A DNA stretch of 64,000 bases, taken from positions 72,069,606-72,133,605 of the forward strand of contig CM054134.1 in the NCBI GenBank assembly GCA_028751875.1, written 5' to 3'. The notes beneath the pieces were generated by a model that worked only from the letters and a program-made list of their open reading frames with translations, ran no database searches and was not told the DNA's origin. This DNA is from Rapana venosa (taxonomy: Eukaryota > Mollusca > Gastropoda > Neogastropoda > Muricidae). Below are positions 23,972-34,329 of this stretch, in pieces (the stretch's first letter is position 1; each line of letters opens with the position of its first letter). The translations under genes were made by a program, and so were the position numbers.

Positions 23972-24380
23972 ATATATATATATAGAGAGAGAGAGAGAGC
24001 CTCCTTTTACTAGAGAGAGAGACACACATACACATACACACACACTCAAAATAAAGGGCAATGAAGGAAAACAAGCGCAGGTAACCATTGAAACCCCTTC
24101 CTCATTAAGCATTTTCAAGAATGATTTCCAATGACTACTAATAACAAGGCTGTGGATATAAAATTTTGGTGACGGCATTGCATGCCCTTTTGTATCAAGG
24201 ACCATTTGATTTGCCCGACCTGACTCAGGGATTCGACATCTGGATAAATCAGTCTCAGCAGTGGATTTTCTTATTCATCTTTGGAACCTTAAAGAGAAAA
24301 ACCACTCTAAAATACTGAAAATTTTTTACTCTCACAGGAATAATAAAATTATCCTTTCCCTGTATGGATACTGTGGACCT

Positions 24381-24645
24381 GTCGGTATAAATAGCATCTC
24401 CACCTAGAAATTATGTTAGAAATTCCTTATTTTCTGCCCCACTCGTTTCTAGCTTGTTCTTTTTCTTCCTGTATCATCTTTCCTGTCTATTTTCTGCCTT
24501 CTTGGTCCATTCTCCTGCCTTTTTTTTCCCCAGAAAGACTTGCAAGATATTTCTCTCCCACGCTGAAGTCGGCAGTCCATCGCATTTTCGCTCATATGAC
24601 AAAGGTCGCTGTCTGAGCGTTCGATGGCAAAGAAGAAGAATAAAA
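24381..24645 (+). mobile_element. GAA-tailed repeat family, copy 1
   Basis: Shares TATAAATAGCATC, TCTGCCTTCTTGGTC, TCTCTCCCACGCTGAAGTCG and CTGAGCGTTCGATGGC with copies at 50050, 55861 and 57871, ending in (GAA)n. No coding capacity. 5'-truncated relative to 57871. Probably a SINE-like or other non-autonomous element. Confidence 0.8.
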
Positions 24646-24875
24646 CAACCCTGTAGCCAACCAATGCCTTCACCAAAACCTGCCAGTGATATCAAAAGAA
24701 GGAAAATATACTGTGAAATACTGTTGTAAAAGAAATAGTGAAACACATAGACTATGAAATCTTTACGTCCATTTTTTTCGGGGATCCAAAAGAAAGCAGA
24801 AGATCATTTTAATATACAGCTTGCAAGGTCAGTTCGGCTGTTGGGTTACCCAAAAATTGTCAGATAAGTTAACTA

Positions 24876-25240
24876 GCCGCCATGGCGCAATGGTTAGCGC
24901 CTTGGATTTCGGACTGGAAGGTCGCGGGTTCGAATCCCACAAGAGTCAAAGAGATTTTTCGGATTCCGCCCGGCTCCTACCCAGAGTGAGTGTGCTGTGG
25001 GCTCAGTGGGAAGGCTGGGACCACACAGTCGAGTTTCATCCACTTTACGGATGCGAGTTTGAGAGTGTTGCTCAAATTACCTGACCAACACTGCAGGTGT
25101 CTGTATCACTTGGGCCCAGTTGACGCCGGGATATATTTTGATAGTAAGCGTAGAGTACAATCCTGTCACTTAGTCTCAAAACATATGCACTTCCACAGCA
25201 GCAGCATTACGTCATCATTGTCATTGATCATCATGCAATA
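24876..25240 (+). mobile_element. SINE-4, tRNA-derived, with (AT)n tail
   Basis: The head contains box A-like TGGCGCAATGGTTAGCGC and box B GGGTTCGAATCCC with tRNA spacing and an anticodon-loop-like TTTCGGA. A unique body of about 290 bp follows and ends at a (TA)n run at 25239-25259. Stem pairing in the anticodon arm is poor, so it is a tRNA-derived SINE rather than a tRNA gene. Single copy in this window. Confidence 0.75.
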
Positions 25241-25259
25241 ATATATATATATATATATA

Positions 25260-25700
25260 ATGCCTCTGATTCGGTGTTCCCAGTTGCTCTGGTCTCATGG
25301 TGACCTGAGATTCGGTTTCCCCTACAATTCAGGGCCTGTAGTGATTTTGTGTCAAAGCCTTTGGGGTTGGAGGTTCAGAGGGGATGGTCGTTGGAGGGAC
25401 GTTGTGGTGGTTGCCACCTCGGGTGGGCAACTCACTCAGTATGGCTCCGCGACTGAGCTGATATTGTCCTTTGTAGGGGGCATAGTAGGTGGTATCCTGC
25501 GTATGTTAGCTCAGAACAGGCACCATTGAACACCACCAAAGTGACCCAGCAGCAGTGCAGGGCCGCTCTGGCTGGTTGCCTGATAGTGATGGGCTCCCTG
25601 TATACTTCGGACCCTGGGGATGAGACGTGACGAATCTGGGTGTGGCTGTGGCGGGAAGATTGAGATGAGCAGAGCAGGACGGGGGGCGTCACAGAGGATG
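25260..25700. other. GC-rich unclassified block
   Basis: Higher GC than its surroundings, with no frame I can assign and no second copy in the window. It could be part of a larger dispersed element. Confidence 0.3.
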
Positions 25701-25756
25701 AGGCAGAAAAAACAAAAAAAAGTTACCTGTCATATAATGTATAATCATTTGTAAAT

Positions 25757-25945
25757 TATACACACACACATCTACTATAAAGATAACATTTTGGTAACAG
25801 CTTTGGAGACCCTTTTACAGTAGGGTCCATTTGATCTGATTTTGGGAGTGTACACACACACACACACACAATGACATCTGCTATCAAAATAACATTTTGG
25901 TGACAGGGTTGGAGGTCCTTTTGCAGTAGGGTCCATTTGATCTGA
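25757..25945. repeat. Duplicated ~105-bp block with CA repeats
   Basis: Two tandem copies starting at about 25760 and 25854, each with (CA)n, then CTATnAAnATAACATTTTGGT, a GGAG-CC-TTTT stretch and CAGTAGGGTCCATTTGATCTG. A similar motif (TTTTGTATCAAGGACCATTTGAT) occurs at 24190. Confidence 0.8.
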
Positions 25946-26029
25946 TTTTTGCTGTTAAAACTACCAACCATTTAAGTTCTGTTTGGCATGTGAAAACAGT
26001 TAAATGACAGAACATCATCTTAAACCATC

Positions 26030-26225
26030 ATGTCACTGGAATACTGTTTTCTTTCTTTTACAATCCCAAGCAAGGGCGATATGTTTTGTAAGAGATTTCC
26101 GAAATATTTCCTCTTCAGACCAAAGTAAACTAGTAATATCTTTATTTTCCAATAATTCTTGGTTAAAAACAGGACATTTCTGACGAATATTACCGTACAA
26201 CTTACATACAAACAAAATGCGGACT
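26030..26225 (-). pseudogene. Possible LINE C-terminal remnant
   Basis: A minus-strand frame reads FVCKLYGNIRQKCPVF and later SEEEIFRKSLTKHIALAWDC. The layout resembles the C-terminal end of some non-LTR ORF2 proteins (zinc-knuckle-like CxxxxxxxxxC), but I cannot assign a family. Short and isolated. Confidence 0.3.
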
Positions 26226-26439
26226 TCATCGTGTGTGTCTGTGCGCGTGCGTGAGAGAGAGAGAGAGAGAGAGCATGAGCTCTCGTGTGTGTGACCGAGA
26301 GAGGAGTCTTGTGTGACAAGTTATCACCGTGAGCGCTGACGTCCCATGATGCATCGATAAAATGACTATTCGCTCACAAAGGGGTGAGTGACCAAGGCTG
26401 TGATGCCAGCCCTCACTCTTCATTCTTCATTGCACGGTG

Positions 26440-26517
26440 GCCAGAACAAGTTCAGAGCGACAAGCGGTACCACACTACGCGTTGTCGACGTGGGCATTTT
26501 CACCTGAGGCTACAGGT
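26440..26517 (+). promoter_or_regulatory. Possible 5' exon end and splice donor after a CpG-containing stretch
   Basis: Sequence 26320-26517 is richer in CpG than its surroundings, contains a CRE-like TGACGTC (26338-26344), and ends with TACAG/gtaact. No downstream exon was found, so this may be chance. Confidence 0.2.
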
Positions 26518-26699
26518 AACTACTGCTATGTTTTTTTAAAAGTTATTTCTGCTGATTAGTTTTAGTATTCAGGAATGGGTTTTTTCACATGTTTAAGCGT
26601 TTCGAAAAGCGAGAAGATTAATTACATTTTGTTTCATTTGCGATTCCAAAAGTTTGAATAGATTTTTAAGGTGGGCTAGATTTCCATGGGCTCCCTCTC

Positions 26700-26865
26700 C
26701 TGTGAATTGACTTTGACTTTACTCCCTTAGGAGTCATTGGAGCACTGCACTGAAATCTTCGGGTAGTGTCTTGAGCAAGCTGAATATGGCAGAACCTATA
26801 CTTGTTCAGGCTATCCATGTTACCGACCATAGTGAATCTTATAGGAAAGATAGGTTTGCCCTGTA
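26700..26865 (+). repeat. Unclassified interspersed repeat, related to 13390-13540
   Basis: Same ordered motifs as the block at 13390: TGACTTTACTCCC, GAGCACTGCAC, GAGCAAGCTGAATATGGCAGAA. Confidence 0.55.
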
Positions 26866-26924
26866 TGGAAGTTGCTTTCCTGCAAAGTTGGACATGGGAC
26901 CTCCGAGTTTGTTTTTGTTTGGGG

Positions 26925-27000
26925 GGTTTTCACGCTAGAGCCTGGATGTTGACCAATGGTGAGGTTTTTGCGTATGCGACCGTTTTTGCTCCCAGGCTAT
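26925..27000 (-). mobile_element. SINE T2 tail fragment
   Basis: Contains GCTAGAG, ACCAATGGTGAGG and GCGTATGCGACCGTTTTTGC, the reverse of the T2 tail module. Confidence 0.75.
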
Positions 27001-27287
27001 TCATGTTGTCGAACATAGAGGGAGGCCGAAATATTTGGCTAAGCCAGTTTCTTTACACGAGCAGTACCGAAATTATGCTTCTGATTTTTAAAAGTAATTA
27101 ATTCATTGCAGCTGGTAACTCTGCGGTAGGTTGTAGCCTGGTACCTTGTAAAAGATGCTGCCATTAAATGGACTTCTCCCATATCTCCCCAAGAAGTCGG
27201 GGTTGATGTACTGCCATAGCCATTGTGTTCAGTGTTCAGTTTGGAGGTATTGTCTGTAAGGTGCAGCTTTTATTTGCTTTCCCCCAG

Positions 27288-27540
27288 CCAAGTTAAAGCA
27301 GCGTCGAGCGTGGTTACCAGTTGGATGGGTGACCGTTTGCGCGCCTTGGCTTCAGTACAGTTCCCCCAGTTCACCCAGCTGTAAATGGGTACCTGCCCTC
27401 TTTAGGGTCAGGGAAGGTAAAGCAGCGAGGGAGAGGATATGGGCGCCGCCCTCAATATGCTGGCCCCTAGAAAAGTGAGGTCTCTGACGCCTCGCTCCCC
27501 TACGACCTTATAGGTTATGGGACTCCTTTACCTTCACCTA
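27288..27540 (+). mobile_element. 5S-rRNA-like SINE (SINE3-type), 5'-truncated
   Basis: Bases 27288-27340 resemble the middle of metazoan 5S rRNA, including AAGTTAA-GCA-CGTCG-GC, GGTTA and TTGGATGGGTGACCG, which cover the internal promoter and the C-box region. The following 200 bp (ATGGGTACCTGCCCTC ... CCTACGACCTTATAGG) are unrelated to 5S. A 5S-like head on an unrelated body is the structure of SINE3 elements. Not a functional 5S gene because the 5' third is absent. Confidence 0.65.
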
Positions 27541-27624
27541 TATATACAACCTGTAGTTACTGGATTGCCAAACAAGGATTGTGGACAATGAAGTGACACA
27601 GGGATAGGATTTTCGGATCAGAGA

Positions 27625-27740
27625 AAAAGTTTACAAATGGTGATATTTTATGTATGCAGCCGTTTTTACCCACCAACAAGGTATTTGCCGGATACCGACT
27701 TCGGGGATGCCTAACCACATCAGTGTGCACGTTATAAGCT
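27625..27740 (-). mobile_element. SINE T2 tail fragment
   Basis: Reverse of the T2 module: AAATGGTGATATT, GTATGCAGCCGTTTTTACCC, ACTTCGGGGATG and ATCAGTGTGCA. Confidence 0.75.
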
Positions 27741-27804
27741 GTTTGTTTTTTGTTGTTGCTCTTAACATCAATTAGTATGGGTTTTTTTTGTTTTGTTTTT
27801 TTTC

Positions 27805-28232
27805 CGTTCTGCAGCTAGAGTTCCGAGGTTTACCGATGGTGAGATTTTTGCGTATGCGACCGTTCCCTCCTCACCCCTCACCCCCCCCCCCCCCCCCCTC
27901 CCCCACTCCATCATTTAGGTATCGCATTACAACCTCGGGAATGGAGTCTAAACACACCTGTGTGCATGCTTTTTTAAAAAGTTATCTGTTCCTACCGGTA
28001 CACAATGACCCACTTTTCCGAAGGGTAGAACGGGTTTTTGATGTGTACGCAAGATGTTCTGCGTGCATTCGCTCGTGGGGCTTCAATTTATAGTCTCATC
28101 CGAAGGACTTTCGACATTCAGTTCCATTTTTTCACCAAACTTGGGAGACGGGACAAGGGTGGGAATCGAACCCAGAACCTCACGATTTACTTGTTAGGCA
28201 GGGGAACGTCTGAACCGTCCTGCCACCTTCCT
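27805..28232 (-). mobile_element. SINE-1 full-length copy, head H1 with tail T2
   Basis: On the minus strand the H1 head begins at 28232 (GGTGGCAGGACGG) with box B GGGTTCGATTCCCA. It continues through the core (TCCTTCGGATGAGACTATAA) and the T2 tail, ending at CTAGCTGCAG near 27811. A C-rich run (27877-27905) expands the T2 region. Confidence 0.88.
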
Positions 28233-28279
28233 TCACGTTGTATCACTATGTAATAGGCCCCTAACTGTTTTTTTCTTAC

Positions 28280-28507
28280 GAATAATTATTGAAACCATCA
28301 GTGTTCATGCATATTTTTAAAACATTGTCATCCCTTGCTACTGGCACGAAATTGCCTACTCTTCCGAAAGGTTGTACAGGTGGGGGGTGTGGGGGGGTTC
28401 TAGTCCTTGGCTGGAGCTCCGAGGTTCACCAGTTGTGGGATTTTTGCGTATGCGATCATTTTTTTCTCAAACATTTACATAGCCGCATTTCGTCTTCGGG
28501 GAAGGAA
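28280..28507 (-). mobile_element. Two SINE-1 fragments (core and T2)
   Basis: 28280-28380 carries the reverse core (TTGTCATCCCTTGCTACTGG, CTCTTCCGAAAGG). 28398-28507 carries the reverse T2 (GGCTGGAGCTCCGAGGTTCA, GCGTATGCGATC). Their order shows two separate truncated insertions. Confidence 0.78.
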
Positions 28508-28954
28508 CAATCTTGTGTGTTGCCCCACCCAATTTCCATATATTACGATGGCTGCAGAAAATGAAGATGCACATAAAGTATTGTATACGCCATGTCAGAA
28601 TTCAGTGGGTGCAGAAACTTGTCAAATGCTCTGCAGGCACCCCAGCTTAGGTAGTCAGTTTGCCCATGTATTTGGTGAAACATCCGCTGAGTAGATAACT
28701 TGGTCCATGGCTATGTTTTCAAAACCAAAACAATGCGTGCCTGGCTGAGTCTATCTTCAGTTTAACGTCTATTCATATCTAGTGTTTTTAGACCCCCACC
28801 CCCCAAAACTAACAGGAAAATAACTGAAAACAGTGTCCAATAACAGTGTTGAATAAAAACTAACTTAAACCTAGTTACTACAAATACTGAATTACCGGAT
28901 TTCTTTTTAACGCTAACACAATGTTCAACACTAGCGATAATTCAGACTCTGTTT

Positions 28955-29048
28955 TGTTTCTCAGCTAGGGCTCCCAGGTTCACCAAAGGGTGAGATTTTG
29001 CCCATATAATATACGACGTTTTTGCCCACCGTGAAGACAGCCGCCGTA
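28955..29048 (-). mobile_element. SINE T2 tail fragment
   Basis: Contains GCTAGGGCTCCCAGGTTCAC, GGTGAGATTTTGC and CGTTTTTGCCCACC. Confidence 0.78.
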
Positions 29049-29067
29049 AAATTTCATGGTGCGTTAA

Positions 29068-29405
29068 GGAGGGTGGCAGGATGGTTAAGACGTTCGCCTG
29101 CCAACAAGTAAACCGTCAGGTTGTGGGTTCGATTCCCTGCCTCGCCCTTTCTTCCCAGTTTGACAAAAAAATCGAACTGAATGTCAAAGTCCTTCGGATG
29201 AGACTGTAAACCGAGGCCCCGTGTGCGAACGCATGCAGAACATCTTGCGCACACGTTAAATCCGGTTCCGCTTTTCGGAAGAGTAAGCCATTGTGTGCCG
29301 GTGGGAACAGATGACAAAATTTACAAAACCGCATACACACGGGGACTGGATGTAAAAAAGCACATGAGTGCTTATTCCATTATCCTCGATATAAAAAGAA
29401 TAAAT
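29068..29405 (+). mobile_element. SINE-1 full-length copy, head H1 with tail T1
   Basis: H1 head at 29072 (GGTGGCAGGATGGTTAAGAC) with box B GGGTTCGATTCCC, then the core with TCCTTCGGATGAGACTGTAA and the T1 end (CACACGGGGACTGGATG, CACATGAGTGC, TATCCTCGATATAAA). Nearly identical to 38923-39358 in head and core, suggesting recent activity. Confidence 0.92.
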
Positions 29406-29799
29406 TTAAAAAATGCAAATTACATGTTAAATTTCCGGGGCAGCATGCCTCTTGTCGCTGCTGAAATGTGCTTTTACCTGGAGCCTTGAATAGAAAGCAC
29501 AGAAAAAAAAATTTAAGTCATACATACCCGCACGTCCGACACATTTATACGCACAGACGTGACGCGCCTGCACCCTCACGACAAAGGATGCACATAAAGC
29601 TCGCGCACATACACGCGCGCACACATACATTATGTACGCGCGCGCGCACTGAAAGGGAGTAGATGCAAGAAAAACCAATTCGAACACATAGCACCAATGA
29701 GAATTAAATGCTAATCATAACCGAAAACTGTATGCTCACAGGAACGCATCTGAAAGACACACACATACCATCTTCAGCCTTGTAACAAAACAGACGGCC

Positions 29800-29945
29800 A
29801 CTTTGCGCATCAATGGACGGACCTTGCTTCATAACCCCGCCTACCTTGGGGTGACCTTTGACTGGCTGCTACCTTGGCAGCCCAAGACCACAGAGACAGA
29901 AGCCAAAGTACGACTTCCCCTCCTGAGAAATAAACTTCTTGCAGC
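29800..29945 (+). mobile_element. LINE reverse-transcriptase fragment
   Basis: Encodes INGRTLLHNPAYLGVTFDWL and ETEAKVRLPLLRNKL, matching the NG-x-LP-x-N-x-YLGV-x-FD motif downstream of the RT catalytic core in jockey-type LINEs. About 45 codons only. Confidence 0.8.
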
Positions 29946-30025
29946 TGTAGTGCTATGCAGTTGCCATTACGTGCGACTTCAACAACGATCTCAATGTGAG
30001 TATGATCCAAGATTGTGATATTCAA

Positions 30026-30502
30026 ATATTTCCTATCGTGTTTGAATAGGTCTAGTTCAAATAGGCCCTAGGCGTGGATGCTGACAGGCAGCAGGCGCGC
30101 ACGCGCCCACACATACACACACACACACACACCCACACCGTTACTTGTGCAAAGGCAGAAAGGGAGAGAGAGGGAGGCACAAATGTTTGAGATTTGTCAC
30201 ATAACACTGGTCACCCATGCCTGTTGACATACAACCACCCCCACCCTTGAAAACTGGACAATTCGCAAAGCCTTGGACAAGTGGGGTCATTTATTACTTT
30301 TTTGTTTGTCCTTTGTTGTCAGAAACTTCCCATCAACCTCGGACCTGCTCGCCACAAACGCCATGTTGTGATCATCCACATTGGTTTCTAGCTGGGTTGG
30401 GCCTTTGTTAGATGGAGGGTAGGGAATGGAGGAAGGAAATGTTCCACAAAGCCTTCACAGAGCTTTGTTTCCAGGGGGTTTAGATCAGGAATAGGCTAGG
30501 TC
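30026..30502. other. Intergenic, small CA repeat
   Basis: A (CA)n run at 30113-30138; otherwise nothing recognised before the satellite array. Confidence 0.45.
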
Positions 30503-31860
30503 TTAGTTTTCGGAATGGGGATATTCTGCTATCCCCAATGTTCTTAGAATGGGGATATTCTGCTATCCCCGTAGCTTTCAGAATGGGGATATTCTGCTAT
30601 TCCCAAAGTTCTTAGAATGGGGATATTCTGCTATTCCCAACATTCTTAGAATGGGGATATTCTGCTGTTCCCATAGTTCCTAGAATGGGGATATTCTGCT
30701 ATCCCCAAAATTCTTAGAATGGGGATATTCTGCTATTCCCATAGTTCTTAGAATGGGGATATTCTGCTACCCCCATAGTTCTTAGAATGGAGATATTCTG
30801 CTATCCCAATAGTTCATACAGTTGGGATATTCTGCTATTCCCAAAGTTCTTAGAATGGGGATATTCTGCTGTCCCTAAATTGTTCAGAATGAGAGTATTC
30901 TGCTATTCCCAAAGTTTTTAAAATGGAAATACTCTGGTATTCCCAGAGTTCTTAGAATGGGAATATTCTGCTATTCCCACAGCTCTTAGAATGGGGATAT
31001 TCTGCTATTCCCGCAGTTTAGAATGGGGATAGTCTGCTATTCCTAAAGTTTTTAGAATGGGGATATTCTGCTATCCCTAAAGTTTTCAGAATGGGAATAT
31101 TCTGCTATTCCCAAAGTTTTTAGAATGGAAATACTCTGGTATTCCCAGAGTTCTTAGAATGGGAATATTCTGCTATTCCCAACATTCTTAGAATGGGGAT
31201 ATTCTGCTATTCCCACACTTCTTAGAATGGGGATATTCTGCTATTCCCACACTTCTTAGAATGGGGATATTCTGCTATTCCCAAATTTTTTAGAATGGGG
31301 ATATTCTGCTATCCGTAAGTTTTCAGAATGGAAATACTCTGGTATTCCCAAAGTTTTTAGAATGGAAATACTCTGGTATTCCCAGAGTTCTTAGAATGGG
31401 GATATTCTGCTATTCCCACAGTTCTTAGAATGGGGATATTCTGCTATCCCCAAAATTTAGAATGGGGATATTCTGCTATCCCTAAAGTGTTCAGAATGGG
31501 AGTATTCTGCTATTCCCAACGTTTTTAGAATGGAAATACTCTGGTATTCCCAGAGTTCTTGGAATGGGAATATTCTGCTATTCCCACAGTTCTTAGAATG
31601 GGGATATTCTGCTATTCCCACAGTTCTTAGAATGGGGATATTCTGCTATTCCCACAGTTCTTAGAATGGGGATATTCTGCTATTCCCACAGTTCTTAGAA
31701 TGGGGATATTCTGCTATTCCCACAGTTCTTAGAATGGGGATATTCTGCTATTCCCACAGTTCTTAGAATGGGGATAGTCTGCTATTCCTAGAGTTCTTAG
31801 AATTGGGAATCTTCTGCTAATCCCAAAATTCTTTGAATTGGGATATTCTGCTATTCCCAA
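30503..31860. repeat. 34-bp hairpin satellite, about 40 copies, with ~202-bp higher-order period
   Basis: The monomer is 34 bp and contains AGAATGGGGATATTCTGC followed by TATTCCCA and a variable spacer. Its core can fold as GGGATA-TTCTGC-TATCCC. A variant core (GGAAATACTCTGGTATTCCC) recurs at 30924, 31126, 31329 and 31531, i.e. every 202-203 bp, about six monomers; an extra copy sits at 31363. The centre of the array is thus organised in higher-order units. No spacers, no coding frame. Confidence 0.95.
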
Positions 31861-32036
31861 AATGCTGTGTTCATGACGACTTATTCACATGCTTCCAGAT
31901 CCTGCCGGACTGGGCCAAAGTATTTGCAATTTTGATGCAAGAGAGTGGGTCTAAATGACCTATCACATTTCAGCAGTGGGATGAAAACAGCTGTGAACGC
32001 CTGAGAAGGTGGACATTCACAGTCCCAGCCATGCAG

Positions 32037-32640
32037 ATTTTGCCGCCGAAGTTCTTTGTCAAACGATGCCTTTGTCATTGAACTGCCTTTCGCCGCCGAA
32101 GTTCTTTGTCAAACGATGCCTTTGTCATTGAACTGCCTTTCGCCGCCGAAGTTCTTTGTCAAACGATGTCTTTGCCATTGAACTGCCTTTCGCCGCCGAA
32201 GTTCTTTGTCAAACGATGTCTTTGCCATTGAACTGCCTTTCGCCGCCGAAGTTCTTTGTCAAACGATGCCTTTGCCATTGAACTGCCTTTCGCCGCCGAA
32301 GTTCTTTGTCAAACGATGCCTTTGCCATTGAACTGCCTTTCGCCGCCGAAGTTCTTTGTCAAACGATGCCTTTGTCAGAACTGTCTTTCGCCGCGAAGTT
32401 CTTTGTCAGACGATGTCTTTGCCATTGAACTGCCTTTCGCCGCCGAAGTTCTTTGTCAAACGATGCCTTTGCCATTGAACTGTCTTTCGCCGCCGAAGTT
32501 CTTTGTCAGACGATGTCTCTGCCATTGAGCTACCTTTCGCCGCCGAGGTTCTTTGTCAGACGATGCCTTTGCCATTGAACTGTCTTTCGCCGCCAAAGTT
32601 CATCCGACGTCTCTGCCATTGAACTGCCTTGTCGGTTGCA
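32037..32640. repeat. 50-bp tandem array, about 12 copies
   Basis: The unit begins CGCCGCCGAAGTTCTTTGTC and continues AAACGATGCCTTTGYCATTG and AACTGCCTTT. The period is exactly 50 bp for most copies, with small deletions in the seventh. Because 50 is not a multiple of three, the open frame through it (32256-32528) just cycles through all frames. Confidence 0.95.
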
Positions 32641-32935
32641 TTTAAACGATCAATGGGTACCAGATTTCTGATTGCATCTCTGATCCTTGCTAAAAGATGG
32701 AATAAATAGGAAAGAATAGGACAGAATAAAATAAATGAAATAAAATGTTAAAACATTGCGCAAAAACTAATAAATAGGAAATAAACCCAAAATAGCGTAG
32801 CAGTAGAAAATAAAGCTAGTTAAAACTAGCACAAAAGAATAAAATTAGATTTTTCTAGGGACAAAATAGTGCAAGAGATCTTGGGAGAGCAATCTCGGTG
32901 ACAGTGGTGTCTTGGTGTCAAAGGCTTTTGAGACA
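32641..32935. other. A-rich spacer between arrays
   Basis: AATAAA/AAATAAAA-rich stretch at about 32695-32850, with nothing else recognised. Confidence 0.5.
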
Positions 32936-33150
32936 TTGGTTATGAAGGAATGGGACTTCATCTTTGGGACAGTGGTCATGAGGGAGTATGACTTCATCTT
33001 TGGGACAGTGGTCATGAGGGAGTGTGACTTCATCTTTGGGACAGTGGTCATGAGGGAGTGTGACTTCATCTTTGGGACAGTGGTCATGAGGGAGTGCGAC
33101 TCTTGTCACCTACTGGAATTTTGGGGACAGTGGTTATGAAGGAGTGTGAC
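32936..33150. repeat. 36-bp tandem array, about 5 copies
   Basis: The unit contains TGACTTCATCTTTGGGACAG and TGGTCATGAGGGAGTG. Period 36 bp, so a 12-residue repeat is open in several frames on both strands; I see no sign it is translated. Confidence 0.92.
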
Positions 33151-33741
33151 TCTGCCGTCCCCTCACATTTTCTAAACATTTCCTTCAGTTTCTTCCTTCC
33201 CACACTTTGTTCGACATGGGTCCTATCCTGGTTAGTCACCATGTGGATTGCACAGGTGATCTCTTCAGGAGATCAAAGATCACAGACTGGACCTGCCTCG
33301 ACATGGCTGCGTTGCTGCAAAAGTCAGAAGACGGACCATCCAGAAGAAAAGTGTCGACCAACGTGTCCGTCAAGGGACTGGTGATACGAGACCAGAGAAC
33401 ACCACTGAAGTCCGACAGCATTGGGTGATGTCACATCACGGCTAAGAAAAAAAGAAAATCAGGTACAGGTTCATTTTGTCATCTAACTCCCTGAGATAGT
33501 CTCTGCCTTTGTACGATGTATTTCTTCATGTCTGTCGTCCACTGTGCCTGCAACGTTCTGTGTGGATTGTCTGTTCTTGCTTGTATGACTGTGTGTATTA
33601 CTGTCGTTTTTGTCCTTTTCTGCTTGTCTTTCTCCAAGCTCGTTTTTAATTTTGAAAATGTATCTTTACTAGATTCTGTGTTTGTATTTCTGCCTTTTAT
33701 CTTGCTCATCTTTTCTGCTTGACTCGAATATGAAACTATGG
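33151..33741. other. Unassigned block with an exon-like segment
   Basis: 33268-33430 has balanced base composition, a preceding atctcttcag acceptor-like site at 33257-33267 and an open frame (AALLQKSEDGPSRRKVSTNV and onwards) ending at 33426-33428. No family recognised and no clear donor. Confidence 0.25.
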
Positions 33742-33775
33742 TGGGGGGGGGGGGGGGGGGGAGGGGGGGGGGGGG
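33742..33775. repeat. poly-G tract
   Basis: More than 30 G with one A interruption; possible G-quadruplex. Confidence 0.95.
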
Positions 33776-34329
33776 ATCGGGGATCACTGCAAGATCACAG
33801 CAACAGGGGCCACTAAATCAGTTTTTTCTTGACTGCATAATACTTGAAGATGTGTATAGTATAGCGTTAGGATTTATCAACTTTGAGAGTACTCAACAGG
33901 GATGTACTCTGCCCTTTTTTAATCAAAATATGCTCTGGTGTCAATCAGGCCCGAGAAACTGGAGGACTTGTAGTGTTGGTCAAACTGATTATTTAAACAC
34001 TCGATAATGCATCTGTCAAGTGTTTGATGCTTAACTTTCTGGGTACAGTCTTCCCATTGAACCCATAAGTTTTGCTCTGGGTGAGGGCTAGGTAGATTTA
34101 AAGAAGAAAAAAAGAAAACTCTTTAAGCTGCTTATTGGATTTTCACCCACAAAGTAACAACCAAGAGTCCATTGTTTTTACACTGTGGCAGCTGGCTAAT
34201 TTTTATTGTCATATATAAATGCATGGTTTAGGTTTAACGTTTGCTTTTTTTCTTTCCTAAAGTTTGGGACTTGCTTCTGTTTAACCAGGTACAGCAAGAG
34301 CCAGACTAAGTCAAGTCTAGCGCCATCAG

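Noticed and set aside
24876..24948. Candidate tRNA gene
   Set aside because: A and B boxes are present but the anticodon stem does not pair well, and it runs into a SINE-like body ending in an AT repeat; treated as a SINE head. The heads at 29072, 38928, 39725 and 57266 were rejected as tRNA genes for the same reason.
27288..27340. Functional 5S rRNA gene
   Set aside because: Only the central and C-box portion is present and the following sequence is unrelated.
30503..31860. Regular short repeats suggestive of a CRISPR array
   Set aside because: The 34-bp units are contiguous with no unique spacers, and the window is clearly an animal nuclear genome.
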